A program made the translations under genes and the position numbers. Under the pieces are notes generated by a model, which saw nothing but the letters and a program-made list of their open reading frames with translations, ran no database searches and was not told the DNA's origin. A DNA stretch of 64,000 nucleotides from assembly GCF_026210795.1 (NCBI RefSeq), contig NC_089432.1:744001-808000 (forward strand), written 5' to 3'. The DNA is from Rhizophagus irregularis. Lineage: Eukaryota > Glomeromycota > Glomeromycetes > Glomerales > Glomeraceae. Below are positions 35,825 to 48,639 of this stretch, in pieces. The stretch's first letter is position 1, and every line of letters begins with the position of its first letter.

Positions 35825-38800
35825 TTTGATATTACTAGTAATCGTTAGTAAAAAAAAAATTCAATGAAAATTCTATTTGTGGACTTAAATAGTTTGGTAA
35901 TGTTATACAAACACAATAGTAGCACAATCAAAGCCACCGTGTGTAACATTATTCGTAATCTTCTATATATTTAAATTTTAAAATCGTTGCAGTCACGTGG
36001 TGTCATGTTTAGACCACCCGGTAAATTATTATGAGGAGCTAACGTAACACTGATTATCAAGCTGGAACTTGTGATACAATATAGTGATAACTACAGTATA
36101 TGATGATCAACGAGTTAAAAGTTTAATAGACAAATAATGCTTAGTTTCAATATTGGATTTATAATAAAAATACTTGTCGTTAAAATCCCGAATATTATCT
36201 GCATAATTATATAGCGTACGTACGATCTTTTTTTGTATAAGATATTTATAATTTTTTAGGATATAAACAAGAAAAGAAATAATCCTGTTGTATAAACCTA
36301 TTATATGATCCACCAGTGTATCTTGGCAAATAGAGATAAATTCTTTTAGGATAATTCATCTGGGAACTTGTGATTCAGAGCTGAATTTTTAACATGTAAA
36401 GAATGTTAAATCAAGCTGTACCAAAGATAAATATTGGATTTAACTATTTTACGCTGGTCAGTTCAATCCATATAAAGTAATTTGACGTATTCAAAACTTA
36501 ATAAATAAATAAGTCTATGCATGAATAATCGAAATAATTAAAATATAACATCATTAATATAATGTACTGACTGTATTAATGAAGAGTTGTGTAACAGCAG
36601 AAAATTATCAAAAGCCTTCACCTAAAGATATCTTCATTTATTGTTTTAATAATGAATAAAATCGAGGTCTAAAAAATTATTTGATATAAGAAATTACAAA
36701 AGTAATTGTTGATATTTTTGGTGTTGTATATTTTAAAATTTCGTAATAAAAAAAAAAATTTAATCGATCACTAACTATAATAATAGGCGGACATGTTTAT
36801 AAGATATTTATAAGTTAATGAATAAATTTTTATTTTTTTATATATAGAGCAACTTTAGGTATTAAAAACACATTCATATAATTTTAAAATATTACTAGAT
36901 AATTCACCGATCTTTTATTCTAAAATAGAAAGGAATATTAGTCCTTAATTCTGTTCTATCTAAAAAAATTATTTGTAACCTTTATATTATTTTATTTTTA
37001 AAGCTCATCGAAAGTGTTCCTCTTAATGTTTTTCTCGATAAGAAATTAAAAAGATGCGAAAAACATCACCCTAGTGATATACGGTGAAATTTAATAAATA
37101 AATTTTCTATAAAAAAAAGATCTCTAACAAAATTCTTTATTAAAAAAAATAAACTTCAAGCTTAATACTCACATTACTGCATTAAAAAAAATTATTTTCT
37201 AGACTTCTAAATGAAATTCTCCATTAAAAAAAGACCCACCTATAAAAAACATTTCAACCAACAAATTTATAAAAAACTCCTAAAAAAATTTTTACTAAAA
37301 AAAATTAACTACTCATATAAATAATTTTGAATTGCGTGAAACGTGATTCATTCGTTTAGAAATTTGGATCGGCAGATACTATTTTTTTTAGACAATTAAC
37401 TTTATTAGTATTAGTGTTACTGGAAACTAAAAAAAAATCTTACTAGAAAACAATTATTAACTTAATAAGTAATAAATTACTCCAAACAAATTATATACAT
37501 ATTCATATTTGATGATGAAATGATTATTGATTATTCGATGTTTGTAAAATGATAAAGAAATGATTTTAAACCTTTTGTTAGAAAAAAATTAGCTTTAAGT
37601 GTGTATGAATTTTACGAAAAATAAAATAAATAAATATACTAAAGAGTTTTCATACATTTTAATATTTGTAAAACTACTTTTTTGCTAAATATATATTATA
37701 TACACAACATGTTTATATCATCAACTATACTATCTAAACATTCACTTCCCAGAATTTCATATGTTGTTACATTCATTTTGTGCATTTATAAATTTCATAT
37801 TATATATGTGAAATTGTGAAAATTTTTTGGTTGATTATTAGTAATTCTCCTAAAGGATTTAATAAAAAATTATCGGGCTGTTCTTTCCTTTTGTAGGTAA
37901 TCCCGGCGAGAATTTTTACCATTTTAGAAACTGGCCGAGATTATTATAATTCCAGCAAATAGTAATAATTTACCCCTGTATATATATTTTGAGTCATAAC
38001 TTAATGTCAAAATACAAAATCATTCATCACAAGTATTCGCACAATACATTTATACTTTGTATACATCTATTCTATAGACTTCCAATTCTGGCTGTATGAT
38101 ATTTATACCTTGACGAAAATGTTAAAGTGACAAGTTATATTTAAATAATCTTATAAAAAATAGTTAGGTAAATAATATTAATTAAACAAAATTTTATATG
38201 AATCAAATTCTGTCAGACCTCCAAAATATTAAATTCAAATTTTACAGTTTAAGACCATTGAATAAAAAATCTAGTTTTGTTCTTTGTCAATTTCTTATTA
38301 ATTATTTATTAAAGTTTAACAAAGATTTTAATTGGTTCATAAACAAATCAATAAATGTCTTAAGTTTGTGATTGACAATCAAGAATAGTTTGATGGCTAA
38401 GTCAAATAACATCATTTTAGTTAACAAAATCTCATCAAAAAAGTAGTATTATCAAGATAATTGAACTGAAATTCCTTGTGGCAATAGTAATAAGCACTTG
38501 AAATTATTTTTTTTAATTCTAAAGTCCAATAAGTCTATACTTCACATTAAAAAATTATTCATCTCATTGAACTCACACTAGTCACGTTTCAAAATTTCAA
38601 TACTTCCTAAATTCCTCCTCATACCACAGCTTTCATTTAGTAAAATAGCTTCCTGCAAATGCTGTTGAATCACAATCAACTATGTTCATTCCAAAATTGT
38701 GAAATTTGGAATATATATGAAATATGAATCAATATTTGCTATAAAAATGTATATTTCCTTCCTTTTTCTTTGATATTCAACTAAGCCTACTAGCCAACTA

Positions 38801-39126
38801 AATTTATTAGATCATAGAAGTAATAATCTAAGTTGTTCAGAAAGACCAGTATTAATGATACTTACGATAATGATTCAGTAATTTAGTTGCACTACAATTT
38901 ATAAGAAATAATGATTTTAATATTAATAATACCAGTAAAATTTTAAATTATGGATTTGGGTATTAAACTTAAATTTTCAAAAAAAATTGCAAATGAAAAT
39001 AAACATTGTTTCAATAATTTACACAATAATGCTTTTTTACTTTATTGTAAATGCTGTAATAGAGTACATGGTAAAAATGTTTCTATATAATAACTGATAA
39101 ATGAAGAATGAATAAAAAAATTTATA
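35825..39126. other. Long AT-rich intergenic region between two minus-strand kinase genes
   Basis: Nothing convincing over 3.3 kb. It holds poly-A/T runs, decayed repeated words such as TTTATTAAAAAAAATAAACTTC near 37130-37260, and short chance frames. The first 200 bp upstream of 35824 would hold the promoter of the kinase-Sel1 gene, but no element can be named. Confidence 0.4.
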
Positions 39127-42100
39127 TTAATCTTCAATCATACAATCAAGACTTTGAGACCCTTCTTCTAAAATTTCGTTAAGTCCGCGACTTGTATAAT
39201 GTGCTTGTGAATGATATTGCATAATAGAAGTACCTGCTTGTTCTTGCACTAAAGCTTTGTCTGCTTCTACAAATTCCAACATATCATTTTTTAATCGATT
39301 ATCAATATCAGATACTTCATACTCATAATTACCATCCTTGTTTATCTCATAATATTTATTAATACATCTAATCCATTCAGATATAATTATTTCAAGCACT
39401 ATTATGGTTGGTCTATTGGATGGATCTGAATCCCAACATTTTTTCATTAAATCTATATAACACTTGGGTGTAGTTTTTATAATTTCAGGTCGTTCCCCTC
39501 TACTACAAATATCCAAGGTAAGGTGATGATCATGTGCTTTATAATTAAATGGAGGAATACCTGATGTAAATTCCCACATTATCATTGAAAAGCTATAAAT
39601 ATCACTTGCTGTAGTATAGGCTTTTTTTCTTAATAATTCGGGCGCCATATAAGGTAAAACTCCATAAATTTTATTCACTTTATTATCAGAATATTGTAAA
39701 TCACTTATAGGTTTACATAATCCTAAATCAATAATAAATAACTCATAATTATCTGATATTAAAATATTACCATCATGGAAATCACCATGAGTTAAATTTG
39801 ATTCATGGATTACTTTAAGTCCTAATATAATTTTTTTCAACAATTGTAACTTTTCTTGCCACTTAAGTTTAATTATATCAGATAAACATTTTCTCAAACT
39901 TCCTTTTTTTGCATAACTCATTATTATTATATAATTTAAATTTTTCGGATCTTGGGTAATTCCAAAAAATTGAGTAAATTTTGAAAATGATTTCTTCTGA
40001 CAATTATAATGATATTTCCACTATATATATATAATAAAAAAGATTATTAAATTTTTGAAAAAGAAATAGAGTATTGCTAATATCACCGTTGGCGATTGTT
40101 ACCTTACCAAAATTAGGGTGGCAGAATTAAAAATTTCATGAAACTCCACCCACTAATTCTGGTACAGTGATGATCATCCATCGGTGATATTTAGGCAATT
40201 TTCAACTATTAAATATAAATACTATACCTCATCCAGAAATTTGCTATTTAAACCTGATGAATTATTAAGTGATTTGAGAATAACTTCATAATCTGTTTGT
40301 CTGTTCCATTGTTGTTTGTCAAAATTCCAACTATAAATAGGTCCATCTGACCAGATAGCTTTATGAATTTCACTGAATCCTCCTTTATCATAATAATTAA
40401 TATTTGACAACTTATTATAAGGTATCCACTCTAAAATTTCATAACTATTTTTAGCATTTAGTTGTGCTTCTTGAATAAATTTATCAATAAATTCATTTTT
40501 ACTAGTCCACTTTGAAAAATCTTGTTGGAATTGTTTAGTATTACATTGTTGGCACCACTGGTAATCAGTATATGGTTGTTTGCACTCATTACATAATTCA
40601 GCTTCATTTTTAGGGTTCATTTTGTTATTTTCTGCAGCTTTTTGATGCCAATAAAAAGCCTTTTCAAAATTCTTTTCTATTCCTTCTCCATTATTGTAAC
40701 TATTGGCCAAATTAATCATTGCTTCAGTATAACCATATTCTGCTGCTTGTTGATACCAATAAAATGCTTCTTTTAAATTCTTTTCTGTTCCTTCTCCATT
40801 TTTATAACATATACCTAAACTATTCATTGCTTCTTTACCACCATTTTCTGCTGCTTTTTGGTACCAATAAAATGCTTCTTCTAAATTCCTTTCTGTTCCT
40901 TCTCCATTTTTATAACATATGGCTAAACTATTCATTGCTTCTTTGTCATCGTTTTTCGCTGCTTTTTGATACCAATAAAATGCTTTTTCTAAATTCTTTT
41001 CTGTTCCTTCTCTATTTTTATAACATACAGCCAAACTATTCATTGCTTCTTTATCATTATTTTCTGCTGCTTTTTGATACCAACAAAATGCTTTTTCTAA
41101 ATTCTTTTCTGTTCCCTCTCCATTTTTATAACATACAGCTAAATTAAACATTGCTCCAATGTGATCTTCTTCTGCTGCTTTTTGATACCAATAAAAGACT
41201 TTTTCTAAATTTCTTTCAGTACCTTCTCCAAGTTCATAACATATAGCTAAAGTATACATTGCTTCAATATAATTTTTTTCTGCTGCTTTTTGATACCAAT
41301 AAAGGGCTTTTTCTAAATTCTTTTCTGTTCCTTCTCCATTTCCATAACATATGGCTAGATTAAACATTGCTTCTTTAACACCATTTTCTGCTGCTTTTTG
41401 ATACCAATAAAAAGCTTTTTCTAAAATTTTTTCTGTTCCTTCTCCAATTTCATAACATATAGCTAAACTATTCATTGCTTTAATATGACCATTTTCTGCT
41501 GCTTTTTGGTACCAATTAAAGGTTTTTTCTAAATTTTTTTCTGTTCCTTTTCCATTTTCATAACATATAGCTAGATTAAACATTGCTTCAATATAATCTT
41601 CTTCTGCTGCTTTTTGATACCAGCAAAATGCTTTTTCTAAATTCTTTTCTGTTCCTTTTCCATTTTCATAACGTATGGAAAGATTAAACATTGCTTCTTT
41701 AATGCCATTTTCTGCTGCTTTTTGATACCAATAAAGGGCTTTTTCTAAATTCTTTTCTGTTCCTTTTCCATTTTCATAACATATGGCTAGATTAAACATT
41801 GCTTCTTTAATACCATTTTCTGCCCCTTCTTGATACCAAGAAATGGCTTTTCCTAAATTCTTTTCTGTTCCTTCCCCAATTTCATAACATATGGCTAGAT
41901 TAAACATTGCCTTAATGTGACCATTTTCTGCTGCTTTTTGATACCAATAAAAAGCTTTTTCTAAAATTTTTTCTGTCCCTTCTCCATTTTTATAGCATCT
42001 ACCTAAACTATTCATTGCTTCTTTATCACCATTTTCTGCTACTTTTTGATACCAATAAAAGGCTTTTTCTAAATTCTTTTCTGTTCCTTTTCCATTTCCA

Positions 42101-45100
42101 TAACATATGGCTAGATTAAACATTGCTTCTTTAACACCATTTTCTGCTGCTTTTTGATACCAATGAAGGGCTTTTTCTAGGTACTTTTCTGTTCCTTCTC
42201 CAATTTCATAGCATATGGCTAGATTAAACATTGCTTTAATATGATCATTTTCTGCTGCTTTTTGATACCAATAAAAAGCTTTTTCTAAAATTTTTTCTGT
42301 CCCTTCTCCATTTTTATAGCATATGCCTAAACTATTCATTGCTTCTTTAACACCATTTTCTGCTGCTTTTTGGTACCAATAAAAGGCTTTTTCTAAATTC
42401 TTTTCTGTTCCTTTTCCATTTCCATAACATATAGCTAAACTATTCATTGCTTTAAGATGAACATTTTCTGCTGCATTTTTATACCAATAAAGGGCTTTTT
42501 CTAAATTCTTTTCTGTTCCTTTTCCATTTTAATAACATATAGCTAGATTAAACATTGCTTCTTTTACACCATTTTCTGCTGCTTTTTGATACCAGCAAAA
42601 TGCTTCTCCTAAATTCTTTTCTACTCCTTTTCCATTTCCATAACATATAGCTAGATTAAACATTGCTTCTTTAACACCATTTTCTGCTGCTTTTTGATAC
42701 CAGTAAAATGCTTTTTCTAAATTCTTTTCTGTCTCTTCTCTATTTTTATAACATATGCCTAAACTATTCATTGCTTCTTTATCACCATTTTCTGCTGCTT
42801 TTTGGTACCAATAAAGGGCTTTTCCTAGATTCTTTTCTGTTCCTTCTCCAATTTCATAACATATGGCTAGATTAAACATTGCTTCTTCAATACCATTTTC
42901 TGCTGCTTTTTTATACCAACGAATGGCTTTTTTTAAATTCTTTTCTGTTCCTTCTCCATTTTCATAATATATAGCTAAACTATTCATTGCTTTAATATGA
43001 CCATTTTCTGCTGCCTTTTTATACCAATGAAAGGCTTTTTTAAAATTCTTTTCTATTCCTTCCCCAATTTCATAATATATAGCTAAACTATTCATTGCTT
43101 CTTTAACACCATCTTCTGCTGCCTTTTTATACCAATGAAAAGCTTTTTCTAAATTCTTTTCTGTTCCTTCCCCAATTTCATAACATATAGCTAAACTATT
43201 CATTGCTTCTTTAACACCATCTTCTGCTGCTTTTTGGTACCAGTAAAATGCTTTTTCTAAATTCTTTTCTGTTCCTTTTCCATTTTCATAACATATGGCT
43301 AGATTAAATATTGCTTCTTTAACACCATTTTCTGCTGATTTTTTATACCAGCAAAATGCTTTTTCTAGATTCTTTTCTGTTCCTTTTCCATTTTCATAAC
43401 ATATGGATAAATTAAACATTGCTTCTTTATCATCATTTTCTGCTGCTTTTTGGTACCAATAAACTGCTTTTTCTAAATTCTTTTCTGTTCCTTTTCCATT
43501 TTTATAACACACAGCTAGATTAAACATTGCTTTAATGTGACCATTTTCTGCTGCTTTTTGATACCAATGAAGAGATTTTTTAAAACTCTTTTCTGTTCCT
43601 TCCCCAATTTTATAACATATGGCTAAAATATTCATTGCTTCTTTATCATCATTTTCTGCTGCTTGTTGATACCAATAAACTGCTTTTTTTAAATTCTTTT
43701 CTGTTCCTTTTCCATTTTTATAACATACAGCTAGATTAAACATTGCTTCATTAACACCATTTTCTGCTGCTTTTTGGTACCAGCAAAATGCTTTTTCTAA
43801 ATTCTTTTCTGTTCCTTTTCCATTTTCATAATATATGGATAGATTAAACATTGCTTCTTTAACACCATTTTCTGCTGCTTTTTGGTACCAGCAAAATGCT
43901 TTGTCTAAATTCTTTTCTGTTCCTTTTCCATTTTCATAACATAAGCCTAAAATATTCATTGCTGCTTTGTTATCATTTACTGCTGCTTTTTGATACCAGC
44001 AAAATGCTTCTTCTAAATTCTTTTCTGTTCCTTTTCCATTTTCATAACATATGCCTAAACTATTCATTGCTTCTTTATCATCATTTTCTGCTGCATTTTT
44101 ATACCAATAAAATGCTTTTTCTAAATTTTTTTCTGTTCCTTCTCCATTTTCATAACATATGGCAAGGTTAAACATTGCTTCCTTAATACCATTTTCTGCT
44201 GCATTTTGATACCAGCAAAATGCTTTTCCTAAATTCTTTTCTGTTCCTTTTCCATTTTCATAATATATGGATAGATTAAACATTGCTTCTTTAACACCAT
44301 TTTCTGCTGCTTTTTTATACCAACGAAAGGCTTTTTTTAAATTCTTTTCTGTTCCCTTTCCAATTTCATAATATATAGCTAAACTATTCATTGCTTTAAT
44401 ATGACCATTTTCTGCTGCCTTTTTATACCAATGAAAGGATTTTTTTAAATTCTTTGCTGTTCCTTCCCCAATTTCATAATATATAGCTAAACTATTCATT
44501 GCTTTAATATGACCATTTTCTGCTGCCTTTTTATACCAATGAAAGGCTTTTTTTAAATCCTTTTCTATTCCTTCCCCAATTTCATAACATATAGCTAAAC
44601 TATTCATTGCTTCTTCAACACCATTTTCTGCTGCTTTTTGGTACCAATAAAAGGCTTTTTCTAAATTCTTTTCTGTTCCTTTTCCATTTTCATAACATAT
44701 GGATAGATTAAACATTGCTTCTTTGGCACCATTTTCTGCTGCTTTTTGATACCAGCAAAATGCTTTTTCTAAATTCTTTTCTGTCCCTTTTCCATTTTCA
44801 TAACATATTGCTAAACTACACATTGCTTCTTTATCAATGTTTTTTGCTGCTTTTTGATACCAATAAAATGCTTTTTCTAAATTCTGTTCTGTTCCTTTTC
44901 CATTTTCATAACATATGGCTAGGTTAAACATTGCTTCTTTAATACCATTTTCTGCTGCTTTTTGGTACCAGCAAAATGCTTTTTCTAAATTCTTTTCTGT
45001 TCCTTTTCCATTTTCATAACATATGCCTAAACTATTCATTGCTTCAATATCATTTTCTGCTGCTTTTTGATACCAGCAAAATGCTTTTCCTAAATTATTT

Positions 45101-45597
45101 TCCGTTCCTTCCCCAATTTCATAACATATGGCTAGATTAAACATTGCTTTAATGTGACTATTTTCTGCTGCTTTTTGATACCAATAAAAGGCTTTTTCTA
45201 AATTCTTTTCTGTTCCTTCTCCATTTTCATAACATATGGCTAGATTAAACATTGCTTCTTTAACACCATTTTCTGCTGCTTTTTGATACCAATAAAGTGC
45301 TTTTTCTAAATTCTTTTCTGTTCCCTTTCCATTATAATAGCAAATTGCTAAATTAAACATTGCTTCAATATGACCATTTTCCACTGCTTTTTGATACCAA
45401 TAAAAGGCATTTTTTAAGTTTTTTTCTGTTTCTTCTCCAGTTATATAATTATTGGCTGAATTAAACATTATTGCTTTATCACATTTCTTACACCATAGTT
45501 CTTTGGTAAAATGTTTATTGCAATATGAACAATTTTTGGAATTTACGTTATTGGTATTTTTATTCAAGATACTTGATTTACTAAATCTGGTTTCCAT
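39127..45597 (-). CDS. Giant zinc-ribbon/Sel1/zinc-ribbon/TKL-kinase gene, interrupted by one stop codon
   Basis: Exons on the minus strand: 45597-40228 and 40020-39127, 2088 codons in one frame apart from a TAA at 42531-42529. There the repeat context (TAT, stop, AAT against TAT GAA AAT in sister units) shows that a Glu codon is mutated. Domains in order: a CSYC...WCKKC ribbon near residue 23, about 44 Sel1 units of 36 residues, a second ribbon CNECKQPYTDYQWCQQC near 1653 followed by the FIDKFIQEAQL segment, then the kinase. Kinase motifs are GGFSEIHKAIW (third Gly of the loop replaced), VILKS (Lys), HGDFHDGN (catalytic Asp kept), DLG, MAPELL and DIYSFSMIMWEF; it ends SLDCMIED. Upstream of the stop a 1022-residue Sel1 protein without kinase could be made. 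Whether the stop is a real mutation or a read error cannot be told here. Confidence 0.78.
40070..40202. mobile_element. MITE, family 1 copy 2, inside the kinase intron
   Basis: The left end reads GTATTGCTAATATCACCG and the right end in reverse complement AAATTGCCTAAATATCACCG. The imperfect inverted arms are about 50 bp and include TTACCTTACCAAAATTAGGG against its partner near CCACTAATTCTGGTAC. The element sits in the intron 40227-40021 of the giant kinase gene. Without it the intron would be about 74 nt, the normal size in this window, so insertion into a pre-existing intron is the simplest reading. Confidence 0.8.
40660..45460 (-). repeat. Coding tandem repeat of about 108 bp (second Sel1 array)
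   Basis: Forty-four full units and one partial unit of 36 codons, consensus GKGTEKNLEKAFYWYQKAAE then NGxKEAMFNLAICYEN. Blocks recur, for example the three-unit run ending KEAMNSLG, IKAMFNLAICYEI and KEAMFNLAICYGN around 41870-42400. The units differ from those of the 6770-12997 gene at the variable positions (KEAM/IKAM here, NEVAM/NKNAM there), so the two arrays expanded separately. Confidence 0.85.
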
Positions 45598-45763
45598 TCA
45601 GTTATGTAATGGATTTATTTTATTAAAAAAAAAATTTAATAGACAATTATTCTGTTGAGCATGAGTTATTAAAAAGAAATAATTTAGCCAAAAATATTTT
45701 TTATACAATATTATTTATGGCAAGTCGACGAGTCGTGCTTGACAAAAGTGTGCTGCACTTTAC

Positions 45764-45884
45764 GGCAGGTACAGCAGGTACAACAGGTATCACGGCAGAT
45801 GTTGCAGCAGGTACAGCAGCAGGTACGGCGGTGTTGCAGCAAGTACAGCAGCAGGTACAGCAGGTGTTGCAGCAGGTACAGCAC
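45764..45884. repeat. G+C-rich island of GCAGGTACA/GCAGCAGGTACA repeats
   Basis: Tandem GCAGGTACA, GCAGCAGGTACA and GTGTTGCAGCA words give about half G+C in a window of roughly one quarter. Depending on frame it would read as Ala/Gly/Thr (plus, from the ATG at 45717), Gln/Val (plus) or Cys-rich (minus) low complexity. No frame has flanking coding sequence, so it is treated as a repeat tract. It lies about 170 bp upstream of the start of the minus-strand giant gene. Confidence 0.7.
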
Positions 45885-46329
45885 TGGATTAATTATTAGA
45901 ATCCATATACATAACGCATAGAGCTGACCCAAAAGTTTATAGTAAGAAAGTGGTTTGGCATTTTTTTTTAAATTTTAAATATAAAAATGCTGAAACTTTT
46001 TATATTCAAATTATTAAGAAAAAAAAGTTCAAAAAAAAAACGTTTTTTATTTTTTTCTTAATGAAAAAAAAGTTGGGTTCAACGTTTTTAGAAAAATTTA
46101 AAACTTCTTTTATTTCTTTTATCGCGTTTGATGTTTATTATTTTTTTTTTAATGAAAAAAATATTTTTAGATAATTTTACAAAAATCCCGCATAACACGA
46201 GATCACGTGATTGTTTATTGATTTGTTATGATTTTTATATAAACCCTTACTTGATCTTCCGATCTTCCTTTCTGTCTTTCTCTTTTCTCTTGTCTTATTT
46301 TTGTTATTTTTTCTAAAATTTTCTTCTTT
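45885..46329. other. AT-rich spacer
   Basis: T-rich and A-rich runs with no recognisable gene. The overlapping Lys/Phe-rich frames on both strands are chance products of the poly-A/T composition. Confidence 0.4.
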
Positions 46330-46640
46330 CTTCGTCACCCCCTTTTTAAAAAAAAAATTTTTTTTTTCGTACCTCACTTTAAAAAAGTTTTTTTTTCGTC
46401 ACTCTCCTTTAAAAAAAAATTTTTTTTCGTCACCCTTAAAAAAAAAAATTTTTTTGATTTTATTCTTTTATTCCCACTCTTCTTTTTTTTTAAAAAATTT
46501 TTTTTCTTTCTATTTCTATTTCCTCTCTAAAAAAATTTTATTTTTCTAACTTTGACGTCCTCCCTTTAAAAAAAATTTTTTTTTAACTTTTCTAACTTCG
46601 TTACCCCTCTTTTAAAAAAATATTTTTTTTTGATTTATTC
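46330..46640. repeat. Array of A-tract/T-tract palindromes
   Basis: About eight units in which a run of 6-11 A is followed at once by a run of 7-10 T, each preceded by CTTT or CCCTT and followed by CGTCAC, GATTTATTC or CTAAC-like words. Unit spacing is about 30-60 bp. Each A-run/T-run is self-complementary. The first units share CTTTAAAAAA and TTTTTTCGTCAC and are tandem copies. Confidence 0.65.
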
Positions 46641-47994
46641 TTTTTCCCCTTTCTTTTTATTTATATTTATCCCTTTTTTTATTTCATAGGCCAGCAGATT
46701 TTTTTTTGTGAGAAGATTCAGTTTTCTTTTTTCTTTTTGTAGATCAGTTTGGGAGTCCTTTCCTTTTTGGGAAACTTTTTGCTCAATATACTCCAGTCTA
46801 TTATAAAAAACACCAAGGATAAAGCCTGAGGCGATCGTGGTATACTTTTGTTTATAACAACCTTTTGTACTCGGTCGACCGGTTGGGTTATCGTTAAACT
46901 CCCGAAATTCCTACATTGTCTTTAAGTTATATATGTCCGTCAAAAACCTTTCTTCAAAATTCTCAAAACTTGCAAGAAACGCCTCCATAAAGTCATTTGT
47001 GACCTCTTCCCGAGTTAAAACTATATTTTTCGACATTTTGTATTATAGTTTTATGGTATTTTTTAAAAAAATATTGCTTTATTTTTTGTTGGACCAAAAA
47101 TTACGGGAGAGAGTTTTTCTCTCATTTTCATGCCGACCTTAATTTATATATTTTTCAACCACAATTTTCATTTTATTTATATTATTAAAATTATAAAGTT
47201 TTCAGAGCAACTCTATTAAATGTATTCAATAACATATCAATAAATAAGGTAGGATGTTATAGATATATAATCCTTCTAATTATTTACATTATTTGGCTAA
47301 AAGTAATTCAAGGTTATCAAGATATTGATTATTTAAACAATTCTAACATATTTAAGATTGTGACAAAATTGAGAAATAAATGTTCAGAATTATATAATAA
47401 TATATTATAGCAACGAAACAAGATATATAAGAACCTGAAACTCAGAAAGAACAATAATTATTGTATATTAATTAATTATGAGAAAAAGATTTCAAAAAAA
47501 TCCTTAATCACTCCAATGATTTCTTGTCCAACATTAACTCAATCGAAAAAAGATATAGCTCGAAAAATAATCAGCCCAATATTATAATGCTTCGATCATC
47601 TGACGAACCCAAACATTTGATTGGCTATCAGGTCATGTGGACGTTCCGACACCCATTTTCATTATTAATCAACATTTCTTTTTTTTTTTGCTAATGCGAT
47701 CGACGACTTTTTTCCTTTCAGTTTCTTTAATGGTTAAACCAACTAAATTTTTTAATTGTTTTTTTTCGTTAGACTAAATTTTTTTTTGGTTTTTTTTCGG
47801 TTAAACCGAAGTTAAATTTAATAAATAAACTAGAATATGCATTTTGTAGGGAACTTCGTCCCCCATTGTTTAATTTTTTGTATTAAAATATTGAAATCAA
47901 ATCCATAAGTTGCATTTTGCTACATACCCTTTAAGAGAATAGTTTAAAAATTTTTTTCAATCAAAATTTTATTTTTTATAAACCAAAAATATAT
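46641..47994. other. Intergenic region without recognisable gene
   Basis: A more complex stretch at 46680-46920 (for example GGGAGTCCTTTCC and CGGTCGACCGG) has no readable frame. The plus-strand frame 46933-47142 has no domain. Near 47690-47815 TTTTTTTCGGTTAAACC-type words recur. Confidence 0.4.
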
Positions 47995-48526
47995 TTTTTT
48001 TAAAAAAAAGATAATTGAGATGCAAGTACATTTGACGAATTTTCTTTTCCCCAATCCTTTGCCTATTCTCATTACTAACTTTTTTCTCATCCAAGAAGCG
48101 TCTGTCTCCCTATCCTCTGATGTCTTGGGGTTGGTATCAACAGTTTCACAATCAGGCTTACACTGCTCGATCCAAAACGAAGTCGGGTAAATTGGTAGGT
48201 TTTTCGAAAAGGAAATCATTCTGTGGTTGTCTAGAATCCTGTTCCGACTTCGCAACTCTAGCAACATTCTCAGCGTCAAGCCTAGCATTCTCAGCAATAA
48301 TATCTGTCCTTCTCTTCTTCAACTCCTCGATTCTGGCCTTATGCTTGGCTCTTAGTTTTACAATCTCATCCATAGCCTCGTAGTACTTGGCCTCAAGCTC
48401 GAAATTCTAGGCCTCAAGTTCAGCTTTTTCATTCTAAATCTCATTATTCTCGGATTCAAGATCATCTTTCTCAGCCTTAACCTTAATGATCTCAGCCTCA
48501 ACAATAATTTTTAACCTGGATGACAT
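47995..48526 (-). pseudogene. Broken coiled-coil protein gene
   Basis: From the ATG at 48526 the minus strand reads MSSRLKIIVEAEIIKVKAEK, then DDLESENNEI, stop, NEKAELEA, stop, NFELEAKYYEAMDEIVKLRA, then KHKARIEELKKRRTDIIAEN with ARLDAENVARV. This is a clear heptad-type coiled coil of the form (K/E)AELEAEN, typical of a large Rhizophagus family. Two TAG codons interrupt the early part. After VLDRAV, stop, a shifted frame continues CKPDCETVDTNPKTSEDRET and GKGLGKRKF. At least one frameshift and two nonsense codons make it a pseudogene. The G+C content is higher than in the surroundings, as expected for former coding DNA. Confidence 0.65.
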
Positions 48527-48563
48527 GATCGATTATAATTTTATATACAAGGATTACAGTATT

Positions 48564-48639
48564 CAATGTTACGTGGCAAATGTAAAGACGCTTTATTAAT
48601 ACAATGTTACGTGGTAAATATAAGGACGCTTTATTAATA
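48564..48639. repeat. Perfectly adjacent 38-bp tandem duplication
   Basis: Two copies, 48564-48601 and 48602-48639, both starting CAATGTTACGTGG and ending ACGCTTTATTAATA, differ at about three positions. The copy lies upstream of the coiled-coil relic. The rest of 48527-48975 shows no gene and includes the putative promoter of the NYN gene that starts at 48976. Confidence 0.75.

Noticed and set aside
40719-44927. Plus-strand open frames (70-142 codons) opposite the second Sel1 array
   Set aside because: Same antisense shadow of the repeat units.
45711-45932. Cys-rich minus-strand frame and Ala/Gly/Thr or Gln/Val plus-strand frames
   Set aside because: All three arise from one GCAGGTACA-type repeat; no flanking coding sequence.
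45950-46549. Lys/Phe-rich frames on both strands
   Set aside because: Products of poly-A/T runs.
48120-48383. 87-codon plus-strand Ser/Ala-rich frame
   Set aside because: Antisense to the coiled-coil relic, whose heptads are much clearer on the minus strand.
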